Part shown: positions 17,498 to 26,472 of the stretch, piece after piece
Layout: every line of letters begins with the position of its first letter
How positions within the stretch are numbered: the first letter of the stretch is position 1
Assembly (NCBI GenBank): GCA_048296855.1
Contig: CP182631.1
Direction: 5' to 3' (one strand)
DNA: 64,000 bases
From: Pseudocolwellia sp048296855
GTDB lineage: Bacteria; Pseudomonadota; Gammaproteobacteria; Enterobacterales; Alteromonadaceae
Notes under the pieces: generated by a model
What the model saw: only the letters and a program-made list of their open reading frames with translations
Told to the model about the DNA's origin: nothing
Database searches by the model: none
Program-made: the position numbers and the translations under genes

Positions 17498-20400
17498 ATT
17501 TAATTTCGTATACGTTAGTACTACCGCTTACTTCATTACCTACGATCAATAATGCTTCACCTGTTGGGCTTTTATCTGCAGGAACAAACTTCATTCCTTC
17601 AGGGCCTACGTCGCCAGCTTCCGTTGATTCAGTTGGATCTTTAGTAAAGTCACGGTTAATAACGTATTCGATAAACTGCACACCATTAGGGTTGGTAATG
17701 TCGTACATCATAATACCGCCAACACGTTCTAAGCCTACAAATGCGTAAGTTCTACCGTTTACTTCACCTACAGTAAGCGCTTCAGGTTCAGCACCTTTAG
17801 CTGAAGAGCGATCATTCTTTTTATCGTCTGCTTCTTTGTCGTTTGAAGCATTAAAGAACTCACCTACTCTACCTGCTGTAATTTTGGCAATGTCTGAGCC
17901 TGAATCAAATACTAACTCGCCTGACTCTGTCCAAATACTGAATGAGCGTGCGCCGTAACTTTGTAGTTTTGTTACTGTACCCGTTACTTTGTTTAGTGCG
18001 TTTACGGTAGTTATTTTTAAACGACCTAGCGCTTCGTCTGTAATTTTTTCTGTTATTTCAGCACTAAAGTTATCGGCTATTTCAGCAACATTGGTTGGAA
18101 TTGGTGCAACAAAATCACCGTAAGAACCATTAACAGTTAAGTCTTCAACTCTAAATTCTTCAAGATACGAAAAACACGTTTCGTTTTCTAGGTTAAGTAA
18201 ACCTTTTGTTGCACACATAGTGGGTGTATCACCATCAAAACAAGCTTCTTGAGTAGCGTCCCAATTTAGCCCTTCAGCTTCGCAACTAACTTGTGTTTCA
18301 AAGTCATTGTTAAGCTCGCCAGATATATATTCGCGTGCATCACCTTCGTTAGCGGTAACAATATAGTTAACACCATTTACCGCGTAACTTGCGATAGTGT
18401 CGGGTTGATATGTACCAACAACATTGTCCCAAGTAGTGATGTTAATACGGCCTTTACCGTTGTGGTGTTTAGTGCCTGAAACTTCAGCGTCTTTATCTTT
18501 GTCTGATACATCTAAAGCATTTTCTGCTTGGCTATAATCTTTATTACCCAAAGCAATAATACGGCTAATTTTACTTGTAGTTAAATCAACTAAAGCTATT
18601 GCGTTGTTTTCTTGCAAAGAAACATAAGCCATCGAGCTATCGTCTGCAAAAGCTACGTATTCAGGTTCTAAGTCTTGAGCAACTGTTGATGGTGTTCCAC
18701 CAAAAGCGCCACCAAAAATACGTACACTCTCAGGTAATTCATTGGCTCTGCTACCACCAGCATTAAAGTCAGTAAAACTTAAAATAGTGGCTGATGCTGC
18801 AGGAGATTGGTCAGTAATATTAATAAGTGCGATTGAACCTTCAGGATCTGACAAGTAATCGCCGCTTGGCTCACCTTCACACGCGACCACAAGCTTAGTG
18901 CCGTCTGGTGAAAATTGAACGTTATCAGGTAACGCACCTACGGCAACTTGGCTTAAGTAAGTTGCCGCGCCTGTTGTTGCATCTAACTGATAAAAAGCAA
19001 CCATGCCGTTGGCTTGTTTATTGTCATGCTCTACCGCAACCGCTAATAAGTTACCGTGAACAGCAACACTATTTATACCACCAGATTCTGTAATATTCGC
19101 ACTTACATCAATTGATGCGTCTTTTGTTAAGTTAGTCGCTGTTAAAGGTGCAACTAACGTTTCAGAGCTTGAAATACCTGATAATATATCGACTTGGCTC
19201 GATTTAGCGTTAATCACATAAACACGTTTACTTTCTGAATGAAAAGCAACAATTTCAGCGGCACTTTCACCCAAAATGTTAGATTGATAACGTGCAATCA
19301 TATTCATTGCCGGCTTTTTGATTGACGTAGCCGCCGACATAAATTTGTCTGCAATATTTAACACTAATGCTTGTGTTGCATCACCAAAAATACCGAAGTC
19401 GTTGTCGTTAATCAGCAATACATGTTCATTGTCTAATACTGCGATACCTTCAATTTTTGTTGGTGCTGTCATACCTGCAGGCATGTCGGTTAAGGTATTA
19501 AAAACTAATTCTTTACTGACCGCTTTCGCGTTATGAGAAGCTAAGTCGTACACTTGTTCTAAGGTTTTTTCTTCTTCAGATTCGTTATTTGCCACTGTAC
19601 CTGTAGCAATAGCTTCACCTAAAATATTATCGCCTGTAGTTAAGTTAACACGATAGAATTTAGTAACACCGCTAATACGCTCAAGTATCACTAACTCATC
19701 GTTACCTACCGCCACCATTTCTGAAATTTTAACGTCGCTTTGCTTTTTACCTTGATCACCTGTGTTATTAAGGCCAGCATAAGAAGAAGCTCGATCCATG
19801 TTATAAACATATTCGCCTTCAACCGAGGTAATATTCCCGTCGGTAAGTGCTAGCTTAAATAAACGCACATGGCTTGATGTTTTATAAGCGTTAGCATCTG
19901 GAAAGGCTAACGGGCTTTGCATAATAAAATATAATGATTTTTCGTCTTCAGATAACGCGATAGACTCAATGCCACGGTTAAGTTTACGATGTTTTAATGC
20001 ATCAGGTAATAAACCTTCAACAGGATAACCCGCATTATCTAAATCAGTTGCTACGGTTTCAGGCACAACACGTTTTAAAATAGTACCATCTACATCAACA
20101 TGAACTAATGAGGGTCCGTATTCGTCAGTTAACCAAAAAGTACCGTCTTTTAGGCGCACTATCGCTTCAGTATCTAAACCTGCGTTATCGTAATCGATTA
20201 ATTCACCATCAGTACCAATCGATGTTTCAGAATCAGTTACCGTTAAATTATTAGTAATACCTGAAATATTTTCGCCAAGGGTATTTTTAAGAGGTAGCTC
20301 TTCTAAAACTTCATAACCATAAGCGCCACTTTCTGCTTTAGTTAATTTTATTTTGTAGATCGTTGGAGTGAAATCAGGTTGCGGGAATACTTTATCGCCA

Positions 20401-20744
20401 CCAGGCATACAAAAATCTTCAATGCCAAACACGGCGTTAGTATCTGAACATTTAATATTCGGACCACGGTCAGTAATGGTATAAAAAACATTGCTGTCGT
20501 CACCAGCTCGGTGATAAGCACCTGAACCAAAACCTACATCTAATGCTAACGGTGCAGATGAAACGCCACCTTTGGTAAACACTACATCGCCTAGCGATTT
20601 AGTTAATGTTAGAGAGCCTTCGGTTAGGGTAACTTTTTCTGCGGGTGGTGTAGCCGGTGTTTCAATTACGGGGCTATCGTTACTATCATTACATGCGGTT
20701 AATAAAGCACTGCAAACGGCAATGCTAACAAGTTTTTTATACAT
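17496..20744 (-). CDS. phytase-like/choice-of-anchor I lipoprotein, putative phosphoesterase
   Basis: A 1082-aa lipoprotein; the signal ends in ALLTAC followed by Asn, so outer-membrane anchoring is likely. Residues about 55-470 match the esterase-like phytase domain (PF13449-type): YTITDRGPNIKC, DTEAIVRLKDGTFWLTDEYG, RGIESIALSEDE, KIEGIAVLDNEHVLLINDND. Residues about 490-1082 form a choice-of-anchor-I beta-propeller, with LPDNVQFSPDGTKLVVACEG, DLEPEYVAFADDS, YIVTANEGDARE and the terminal NEVSGSTNVYEIK. Such fusions occur in phosphate-scavenging loci of marine bacteria, and a Pho-box-like repeat lies 43 bp upstream. The TAA stop (17496-17498) is completed by the end of a MITE-like element. 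It might release phosphate from phytate or other esters; the substrate is unproven. Confidence 0.8.
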   Translation of the reverse strand: MYKKLVSIAVCSALLTACNDSNDSPVIETPATPPAEKVTLTEGSLTLTKSLGDVVFTKGGVSSAPLALDVGFGSGAYHRAGDDSNVFYTITDRGPNIKCSDTNAVFGIEDFCMPGGDKVFPQPDFTPTIYKIKLTKAESGAYGYEVLEELPLKNTLGENISGITNNLTVTDSETSIGTDGELIDYDNAGLDTEAIVRLKDGTFWLTDEYGPSLVHVDVDGTILKRVVPETVATDLDNAGYPVEGLLPDALKHRKLNRGIESIALSEDEKSLYFIMQSPLAFPDANAYKTSSHVRLFKLALTDGNITSVEGEYVYNMDRASSYAGLNNTGDQGKKQSDVKISEMVAVGNDELVILERISGVTKFYRVNLTTGDNILGEAIATGTVANNESEEEKTLEQVYDLASHNAKAVSKELVFNTLTDMPAGMTAPTKIEGIAVLDNEHVLLINDNDFGIFGDATQALVLNIADKFMSAATSIKKPAMNMIARYQSNILGESAAEIVAFHSESKRVYVINAKSSQVDILSGISSSETLVAPLTATNLTKDASIDVSANITESGGINSVAVHGNLLAVAVEHDNKQANGMVAFYQLDATTGAATYLSQVAVGALPDNVQFSPDGTKLVVACEGEPSGDYLSDPEGSIALINITDQSPAASATILSFTDFNAGGSRANELPESVRIFGGAFGGTPSTVAQDLEPEYVAFADDSSMAYVSLQENNAIALVDLTTSKISRIIALGNKDYSQAENALDVSDKDKDAEVSGTKHHNGKGRINITTWDNVVGTYQPDTIASYAVNGVNYIVTANEGDAREYISGELNNDFETQVSCEAEGLNWDATQEACFDGDTPTMCATKGLLNLENETCFSYLEEFRVEDLTVNGSYGDFVAPIPTNVAEIADNFSAEITEKITDEALGRLKITTVNALNKVTGTVTKLQSYGARSFSIWTESGELVFDSGSDIAKITAGRVGEFFNASNDKEADDKKNDRSSAKGAEPEALTVGEVNGRTYAFVGLERVGGIMMYDITNPNGVQFIEYVINRDFTKDPTESTEAGDVGPEGMKFVPADKSPTGEALLIVGNEVSGSTNVYEIK

Positions 20745-20786
20745 TTTGTTAAGATCCTCAATTTAATTACTTAAAGGATCTCATTG

Positions 20787-20808
20787 TTTTATGACCATTA
20801 TGTGACTA
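20787..20808 (-). promoter_or_regulatory. putative Pho box upstream of the phytase-like gene
   Basis: On the minus strand the site reads as two 11-bp direct repeats, TAGTCACATAA and TGGTCATAAAA, with GTCA motifs 11 bp apart, as in PhoB sites (CTGTCAT-N4 repeated). It ends 43 bp upstream of the start codon. Confidence 0.55.
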
Positions 20809-20887
20809 ACAGATTAAGCTATTTTTACACAAACTTTATTGTTAATTATTAAAAACTTAAACAAATAAAGCCGATATAATTCAAAAA

Positions 20888-21925
20888 TTATTTATGCGCT
20901 AAAAAAGGAAATACCCTCTCTCTAATCGCTTGTTTTTGACGTTTTTTATACTCGTCGTGAGACGCTAAACCTTCTCTGGTATCTAAAAAGCTTTTACGAT
21001 CCATTAATTGTATTTCAAAAGGGAAAAAGAAAGACATATTAAAACCATTTTCTTGCCTTATTTTAATACGATGGCGGCAGGTTATTTGAACAGATTGGTA
21101 ACTTACTCCACTGAAGGGATTTTTTTCTGTCTGTGTAGTTGAAATGCTTTTTGGGGCTAAGTGTATGGATTCCATTTCATGGCGTATTTCGTCGGTTGAC
21201 ATACCTCGTTTCAAACACTTATCTATCCATTCTAAATCAAGTAAATTATTACGCGAGCGAGACGGTTTAAGGTTCGCATAAGTAATAACATGATTAACTC
21301 TTAAATAGGCTAACACATCTAAAACATCGGCACGGTGCTCAGTTATAAAGCGTATACCTATCCAATCAAAAATATCAGCTGAAACATTTTCAGCTTTATG
21401 TAATAGCTTTAAAGCAACTGAACGGCGAGATTTCGCTTCTCGAAACTCTATATCATCAAGTTTAATATTTCCTAAAAAACAACCTTTGTCATTACGAATA
21501 ATATGTTGAGAAAAACGATTGAAAATTTGTTCTCTTATAGGATTATGATAAATGTCGTTGAGATAAGAATGACTATGCGACAAGGTATGAATAACACGTA
21601 ATATGGCAGCACTCCAAGGTGCTAATGCACGTTCTCCATGGCCTGATGCACTAATTAAGTATTTTCTAATATCTTGTTCTTTTAACAGTACTTCAGGTAT
21701 TACTTCATTGTCTAATAAAAGTTCTTCTTGAATAAGTTCAATCGCTTCCTTACGTAAACTCTCTAATTCAAGAACATCCATCGCATCTTCAAGATCAAAG
21801 CCATAACTTTCTAAAAAGTTTTGGGCTTCTTGTTCACCATGAATATGCATGCGTTTTTGATCGATAAAAGATGAGCCATTTAATGCCGCCCTAACAGAAG
21901 TACTACGCCAAGGATTTATGTTCAT
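20888..21925 (-). CDS. conserved hypothetical protein with RelA/SpoT-synthetase-like motifs
   Basis: A 345-aa cytosolic protein with no signal peptide or TM segment. I do not know its function. It may belong to the uncharacterised TIGR04552-like family, but that is from memory. Two stretches resemble the (p)ppGpp synthetase nucleotidyltransferase fold: DWIGIRFITEHRADVLDVL (compare the Asp-x-x-Gly-x-Arg stretch of RelA/SpoT) and, later, SYQSVQITCRHRI followed by FPFEIQLMD (compare YQSLH ... EVQIRT). The N-terminal half is helical (FLESYGFDLEDAMDVLELE) and there is no HD hydrolase, TGS or ACT domain. It stands alone between the phytase-like gene and an unknown periplasmic protein inside a phosphate-related block, with a 12-bp hairpin just upstream. 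If active it could be a small alarmone synthetase or a degenerate relative. Confidence 0.55.
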   Translation of the reverse strand: MNINPWRSTSVRAALNGSSFIDQKRMHIHGEQEAQNFLESYGFDLEDAMDVLELESLRKEAIELIQEELLLDNEVIPEVLLKEQDIRKYLISASGHGERALAPWSAAILRVIHTLSHSHSYLNDIYHNPIREQIFNRFSQHIIRNDKGCFLGNIKLDDIEFREAKSRRSVALKLLHKAENVSADIFDWIGIRFITEHRADVLDVLAYLRVNHVITYANLKPSRSRNNLLDLEWIDKCLKRGMSTDEIRHEMESIHLAPKSISTTQTEKNPFSGVSYQSVQITCRHRIKIRQENGFNMSFFFPFEIQLMDRKSFLDTREGLASHDEYKKRQKQAIRERVFPFLAHK

Positions 21926-21938
21926 TATTTGATATCCA

Positions 21939-21975
21939 TACGCTTATCAGGTAAATATTTTATCTGATAAGCGTA
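21939..21975. repeat. 12-bp perfect inverted repeat upstream of the RelA/SpoT-like gene
   Basis: TACGCTTATCAG (21939-21950) and CTGATAAGCGTA (21964-21975) form a perfect stem with a 13-nt AT loop, 14 bp before the start codon at 21925. It may terminate transcription from 22037, or lie in the leader and affect translation. Confidence 0.7.
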
Positions 21976-22036
21976 GCTCAATCTTTTGTTTTTAGCGATA
22001 CAAAAAAAAGGTAATTATCATTGAATACATTGAAAT

Positions 22037-22795
22037 TTAATGACGGTGATGATCAGGTGAAATATTATCGCCTTGGCTATTGTAAAAGCCTTTTGGTGTG
22101 TGGTCGATAAAACCTAAGTTGATCATTTTAACTAAAAAAGGATCTGACTCATTATCGCCTATATCCGAATAATCAGTACTTTGATATTGATAGTGTTTAG
22201 CAAAAAACTGGTTAACATTATCTAACGACGATTCAACATTATTCAACTGCCAAGTTTTACTATAATTGTTCTGTGTCACCTGTAATATTTTCACTAAGTT
22301 TAATTGTGGTAACCAAGTTAAATGAACCTTGATACCTTCTTTCGTTAACTGATATTCTTCTTGCTGATAACAGCCACTACCCGCTTTAGTTATAAAGCTC
22401 ATTTCTTTAATTTGTGTGGGCGTAATTAATTGATATTTGGTTTGCCAATTAACTTTTCTTTTAAGCTCGGTAGGCTGATATTCAATAGAGCGTTTCTGTT
22501 CTTCAAAATAACGATTTAATGCTACTTGATTATTAGGGTATTTAACCCAAACATCCGTTACATTGTTATGTGGATAAACATAAGCCACTTGATTTTTATT
22601 ACGTACTAAATCTAACTGCGTTTTGTGATTGCCAGCAGAACCTTTGGTTTTAATATTGCTTTCAGTTTCAATCATGTAATGAGCTTCTATAATATTAGCG
22701 TTTATATCACAGGTTTCTGCACTTACGTTTAATGACAATGCTAAAGTAAATACCGTTGTAATTTTTATCGTGTTAGCAATAATATTTTTATACAT
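22037..22795 (-). CDS. periplasmic protein of unknown function
   Basis: A 252-aa protein with a Sec signal peptide (residues 1-26, cleaving after LNVSAE or nearby). It has two cysteines in the mature part (in ETCDIN and GSGCYQQ), which could form a disulphide, and ends in a His-rich PDHHRH tail that might bind metal. The body is polar beta-rich sequence with motifs such as AYVYPHNNVTDVWVKYPNN and VKMINLGFIDHTP. I recognise no family. It lies 114 bp downstream of the alkaline phosphatase pair on the same strand, after a terminator, so it may be separately transcribed. A role in phosphate scavenging or metal handling for the phosphatases is only suggested by location. Confidence 0.7.
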   Translation of the reverse strand: MYKNIIANTIKITTVFTLALSLNVSAETCDINANIIEAHYMIETESNIKTKGSAGNHKTQLDLVRNKNQVAYVYPHNNVTDVWVKYPNNQVALNRYFEEQKRSIEYQPTELKRKVNWQTKYQLITPTQIKEMSFITKAGSGCYQQEEYQLTKEGIKVHLTWLPQLNLVKILQVTQNNYSKTWQLNNVESSLDNVNQFFAKHYQYQSTDYSDIGDNESDPFLVKMINLGFIDHTPKGFYNSQGDNISPDHHRH

Positions 22796-22852
22796 AGTTT
22801 TTCACAAAGTGCTTTTCAGCACATAAATTAAGTTAGAGGGAATAAAATAAAA

Positions 22853-22885
22853 ACAAAAGGTTGAAGTAAATCTCCAACCTTTTGT
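22853..22885 (-). terminator. rho-independent terminator of the alkaline phosphatase operon
   Basis: Stem ACAAAAGGTTG / CAACCTTTTGT, loop of 11 nt, with a T-rich tail on the minus strand, 24 bp after the stop codon of the second phosphatase. Confidence 0.8.
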
Positions 22886-22909
22886 GGTTTAGCAGAAATG
22901 TCGCAATGC

Positions 22910-24724
22910 TTATTCCATAGCGGCTTCAGCGTTTTGAACTAAGTTACCTGCGTAATCCATTACATGGAAAATCAAACTTTGTTCGTTAGTACCTGTTACC
23001 AAATGCGCGCCTGGTCCCATGGCATATACACCTACATCTTCACCTGCATGTGTTTCTGAACTTAATGGAACAAGAGCTTCTTGATGATAGCCTGATGACG
23101 TTGTATCAACTGCAGTTAAGTCTTGACGACCCACAGCAATATCTAAACTATAACCAGCATCTGCATCGGTTTCAGTCATTAAGTTTCTGAAACCATTACC
23201 ATTGGTATAACCTACAGTGGTATATGGCATACCATCGGCTGCTTTAGTCGGTTCGGTTTTCCCAACTTCAACAACTTTACCTAATATAGGATTACCGCGT
23301 TTAGGGTAGCCAGCAATGGTGAATACATGACTGTGATCAGCCGTTACAATAATAAGCGTTTCTTCAGGGTTGGTATTTTTAACTGCTTCTTCAATCGCTT
23401 TAGCAAATTCAATCGTATCAGTTAATGCGTTGTAAGCACTGCCCGCATGATGACCGTGGTCAATTCGACCCGATTCAACCGTTAAGAAAAAGCCTTTTTC
23501 GTTGTTGTCTAAAATATCAATCGCTTTGCTTGTCATTTCAGATAATGAAGGTTCGCCAGCAATATCATTTTTACGGTCAGCTTCATATTGCATATGAGAT
23601 TCGTTAAATAAACCAAATACACGTTCAGTTGAATTTGCATTTAATGCTGCAAAACCAGCTTTATCCATAACATAGTTGCCACTTGGGTAAGTCGCTTTCC
23701 ATTCAGCGGTTAAGTCGCGACCATCAGTTCGGTCACCTTCAACAGCGCTGACTGCATCCATACTGTTAAATGCGGCATCTTTCGGTAAGAAATGACGACG
23801 ACCACCACCTAGTACCACCTCAAGACCATCTACATTAAGGCCAGTAAACTTAGCTTCTAAATTTGCTTCAAAGTTAACAAGTTGCGACGCTATATCTTCA
23901 CAACCTGCAGTTACTGCATCAGCAGGCATATCTGAAACATCTTCCCAGTTTCGGTCCGCTGATTTAGCGTAAGTTGCTGCTGGCGTTGCATGAGTAATAC
24001 GTGCAGTAGAAATAAGGCCTGTCGATTTACCTGCGATTTCAGCTAACTCTAATGCGGTGACTAATTCGTTACCTGAAACCGTATTACATTTACCACGTTC
24101 AATCGCCTCAGAAACACCAATAACACCTACATCAGTTTTAACACCAGAGATCATTGCTGTCATTGTGCCGGCAGAATCAGGTGTTTGAGAGTCAACATTG
24201 TAAGTTTTAGCAAAGCCAGTAAACGGGAATTTATCAAAGCTTAGCTCGTGCTCTTCACCCATTTTACCCATTTGTTGTCCCGCTAAAATACGCGCTGCAG
24301 TTATGGTTGAAATCCCCATGCCGTCACCTACAAATAAGATCACGTTTTTCGCTTTACCACGGGTGTTTTCAATGTTTTCACTCTGCATTTTGGCTGTTTT
24401 AACTTGCGCTGCGCCAGCAGTATACCAAGGACTTGATACCGTTTTAGTTACTGCTTTACCAGTAGCTTCAGTTATAGCAGCAGTACATACATATTGTGTA
24501 GAATCTACTTCGCTCTCATCTAACATGCTGTTGCTGTTGTTGTCTAAACCTGAGTCTATTTGAACGCCGCCGTTGGCACAGTTTGCATTACCTATAGCAA
24601 GTTGCGTTTGTTTAACTAAGCTGTTTAAACCGTTTGCGCCATTGGCACCATTTTTACCGTCATCACTGTTACATCCTGTTAATGCTACAAGCACAGATAA
24701 TGAGACTAATTTTAAAGATTTCAT
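22910..24724 (-). CDS. alkaline phosphatase, lipoprotein with N-terminal collagen-like/DUF7151-type extension
   Basis: A 604-aa PhoA-family phosphatase. The first 18 residues are a lipoprotein signal (VALTGC). Residues 22-85 contain a Gly-Asn repeat (KNGANGANGLN) and a Cys-paired block (GNANCANGG ... DESEVD ... YVC) seen as an N-terminal module in marine lipoproteins. The catalytic domain has the metal-binding FVGDGMGIST, nucleophile Ser184 in DSAGTMTAMISGVKT, GRIDHGHHAG, VTADHSHVFT and ETHAGEDVGVYAMGPGAH. It would hydrolyse phosphomonoesters at the cell surface with Zn and Mg. It lies 10 bp after a paralogue (24735-26321), so the two form one operon that probably arose by tandem duplication, and the extension distinguishes this copy. 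Confidence 0.92.
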   Translation of the reverse strand: MKSLKLVSLSVLVALTGCNSDDGKNGANGANGLNSLVKQTQLAIGNANCANGGVQIDSGLDNNSNSMLDESEVDSTQYVCTAAITEATGKAVTKTVSSPWYTAGAAQVKTAKMQSENIENTRGKAKNVILFVGDGMGISTITAARILAGQQMGKMGEEHELSFDKFPFTGFAKTYNVDSQTPDSAGTMTAMISGVKTDVGVIGVSEAIERGKCNTVSGNELVTALELAEIAGKSTGLISTARITHATPAATYAKSADRNWEDVSDMPADAVTAGCEDIASQLVNFEANLEAKFTGLNVDGLEVVLGGGRRHFLPKDAAFNSMDAVSAVEGDRTDGRDLTAEWKATYPSGNYVMDKAGFAALNANSTERVFGLFNESHMQYEADRKNDIAGEPSLSEMTSKAIDILDNNEKGFFLTVESGRIDHGHHAGSAYNALTDTIEFAKAIEEAVKNTNPEETLIIVTADHSHVFTIAGYPKRGNPILGKVVEVGKTEPTKAADGMPYTTVGYTNGNGFRNLMTETDADAGYSLDIAVGRQDLTAVDTTSSGYHQEALVPLSSETHAGEDVGVYAMGPGAHLVTGTNEQSLIFHVMDYAGNLVQNAEAAME

Positions 24725-24734
24725 TGTGTTTGCC

Positions 24735-26321
24735 TTATTGATTAGGAATTAAGTTAAGTGATTGGTTAATTAAGTGAAATACAACACTTTGCTCTACAGT
24801 ACCTTGAGCTAAATGAGCACCAGGCCCCATTGCATGTAATGAAATATCTTCACCTGCATGAGTTTCAGAACCTAATGGTACGAGGGCTTCTTGATGGAAA
24901 CCTGATGTCGTTGTATCAACTGTGGTTAAGTCATGACGACCTGCTGAATCTGCTTCGCTATACGTTGCATCTGCGTCAGTTTCATTTACCAAATTTCTAA
25001 AACCTAAACCGTTGGTATAGCCTAAAGTTGTATACGGCATTCCGTCTGAAGCTTTTGCAGGTTCAGTGCTACCTACTGAAACTACTTTACCTAAAATTGG
25101 GTTACCACGTTTTGGATAACCAGCAATGGTAAATACGTGGCTATGATCGGCTGTTACAAGAATAAGTGTTTCTTCAGGGTTGGTTGAATCAACGGCAGCC
25201 TGAACAGCTTTGGCAAATTCAATGGTGTCGGTTAACGCGTTATAGGCACTACCAGCATGATGACCATGGTCAATACGACCTGACTCAACCACTAATAAAA
25301 AGCCTTTATCGTTATTGTCTAAAATATCAATCGCTTTAGCGGTAAGTTCAGTTAACGATGGTTCACCTGCTATATCGTTCGCACGGTCAGCTTCATATTG
25401 CATATGAGATTCGTTAAATAAACCAAATACACGTTCAGTTGTAGCTGCATCAATCGCGTTAAAGCCGGCTTGGTCAATTACATATTTACCGTTAGGGTAA
25501 GTGGCTTGCCATTCTGCCGTTAAATCGCGACTATCTGTACGATCACCTTCTACTGCGCTAGACGCATCGGCACTGTTAAACGTGGCATCTTTTGGCAAGA
25601 AGTGACGACGACCACCGCCCATAACCACTTCTAAACCATCAACATTTACACCTGGAAAACGCATTTCTAGGTTTTTCTCAAAATTAACTAATTGAGAGGC
25701 AATATCTTCACAGCCTGCAGTAACCGCAGCTTCTGGCATATCTGAAATATCTTCCCAGTTACGGTCTGCCGATTTAGCATAAGTAGCTGCTGGCGTTGCA
25801 TGAGTAATACGTGCTGTTGAAATAACACCCGTAGATAATCCTTTTATCTCAGCAACTTCAATCGCGGTAATTAACTCATTACCTTTTGCTGTATCACAAT
25901 TACCACGTTCAACGTCGGCATCAACACCAATAACACCAACATCGGTTTTAACACCTGAAATCATTGCGGTCATAGTACCTGCTGAATCAGGTGTTTGAGC
26001 ATCAACGTTATAGGTTTTAACTTGAGCTGAATAAGGAAAAGTTTCAAAGCTTAAGTAACCTTCTTCGCCTGAATTTCCTTTTATTTGCCCGTCAAGAATA
26101 CGTGCAGCCGTTAATGTAGATATGCCCATACCATCACCAACAAACAAAATAACGTTTTTTGCTTTATCGCGCTTAGTTTGTTTAGTTTTATTGATTACGG
26201 TTTGTTTTGCTTCGCTATACCAAATACTGTCTTTTTGTACTGCTGGAAGTACATCAGCTGTTGCAACAGCAGACAATAACATTGATGATAAAGCTGATAC
26301 TGAAACCCAAGATGAGTTCAT
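24735..26321 (-). CDS. alkaline phosphatase, secreted (first of a tandem pair)
   Basis: A 528-aa PhoA-family phosphatase with an ordinary Sec signal peptide (about residues 1-23, LLSAVATADV). It keeps FVGDGMGIST, nucleophile Ser113 in DSAGTMTAMISGVKT, GRIDHGHHAG, VTADHSHVFT and the C-terminal ETHAGEDISLHAMGPGAH, so all metal and catalytic positions look intact. Most of the domain is near-identical to the downstream lipoprotein copy, with many invariant stretches, but it lacks the lipobox and DUF7151-like module. It should be periplasmic or released, while the paralogue is membrane-anchored. A Pho-box-like repeat lies about 75 bp upstream, in the region shared with the divergent galM. Confidence 0.93.
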   Translation of the reverse strand: MNSSWVSVSALSSMLLSAVATADVLPAVQKDSIWYSEAKQTVINKTKQTKRDKAKNVILFVGDGMGISTLTAARILDGQIKGNSGEEGYLSFETFPYSAQVKTYNVDAQTPDSAGTMTAMISGVKTDVGVIGVDADVERGNCDTAKGNELITAIEVAEIKGLSTGVISTARITHATPAATYAKSADRNWEDISDMPEAAVTAGCEDIASQLVNFEKNLEMRFPGVNVDGLEVVMGGGRRHFLPKDATFNSADASSAVEGDRTDSRDLTAEWQATYPNGKYVIDQAGFNAIDAATTERVFGLFNESHMQYEADRANDIAGEPSLTELTAKAIDILDNNDKGFLLVVESGRIDHGHHAGSAYNALTDTIEFAKAVQAAVDSTNPEETLILVTADHSHVFTIAGYPKRGNPILGKVVSVGSTEPAKASDGMPYTTLGYTNGLGFRNLVNETDADATYSEADSAGRHDLTTVDTTTSGFHQEALVPLGSETHAGEDISLHAMGPGAHLAQGTVEQSVVFHLINQSLNLIPNQ

Positions 26322-26395
26322 CGCTTATTCCTTTTCAAAAATTATAAAAGAGTTAAAAGTTGGTTAACTTTTTAGACAGAAAGAGGATAAGAAAG

Positions 26396-26417
26396 AAATG
26401 TGACAAATCAGTAACGA
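26396..26417 (-). promoter_or_regulatory. putative Pho box upstream of the alkaline phosphatase operon
   Basis: On the minus strand TCGTTACTGAT then TTGTCACATTT: two 11-bp direct repeats whose GTTA and GTCA cores are 11 bp apart. The site ends 74 bp before the phosphatase start. It is the better of the two Pho-box-like sites in the window. Confidence 0.6.
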
Positions 26418-26472
26418 TAATATGAAGCTGACATAACACTTTTATTGCAGAAAAAAGACATAGAAAGAACAA

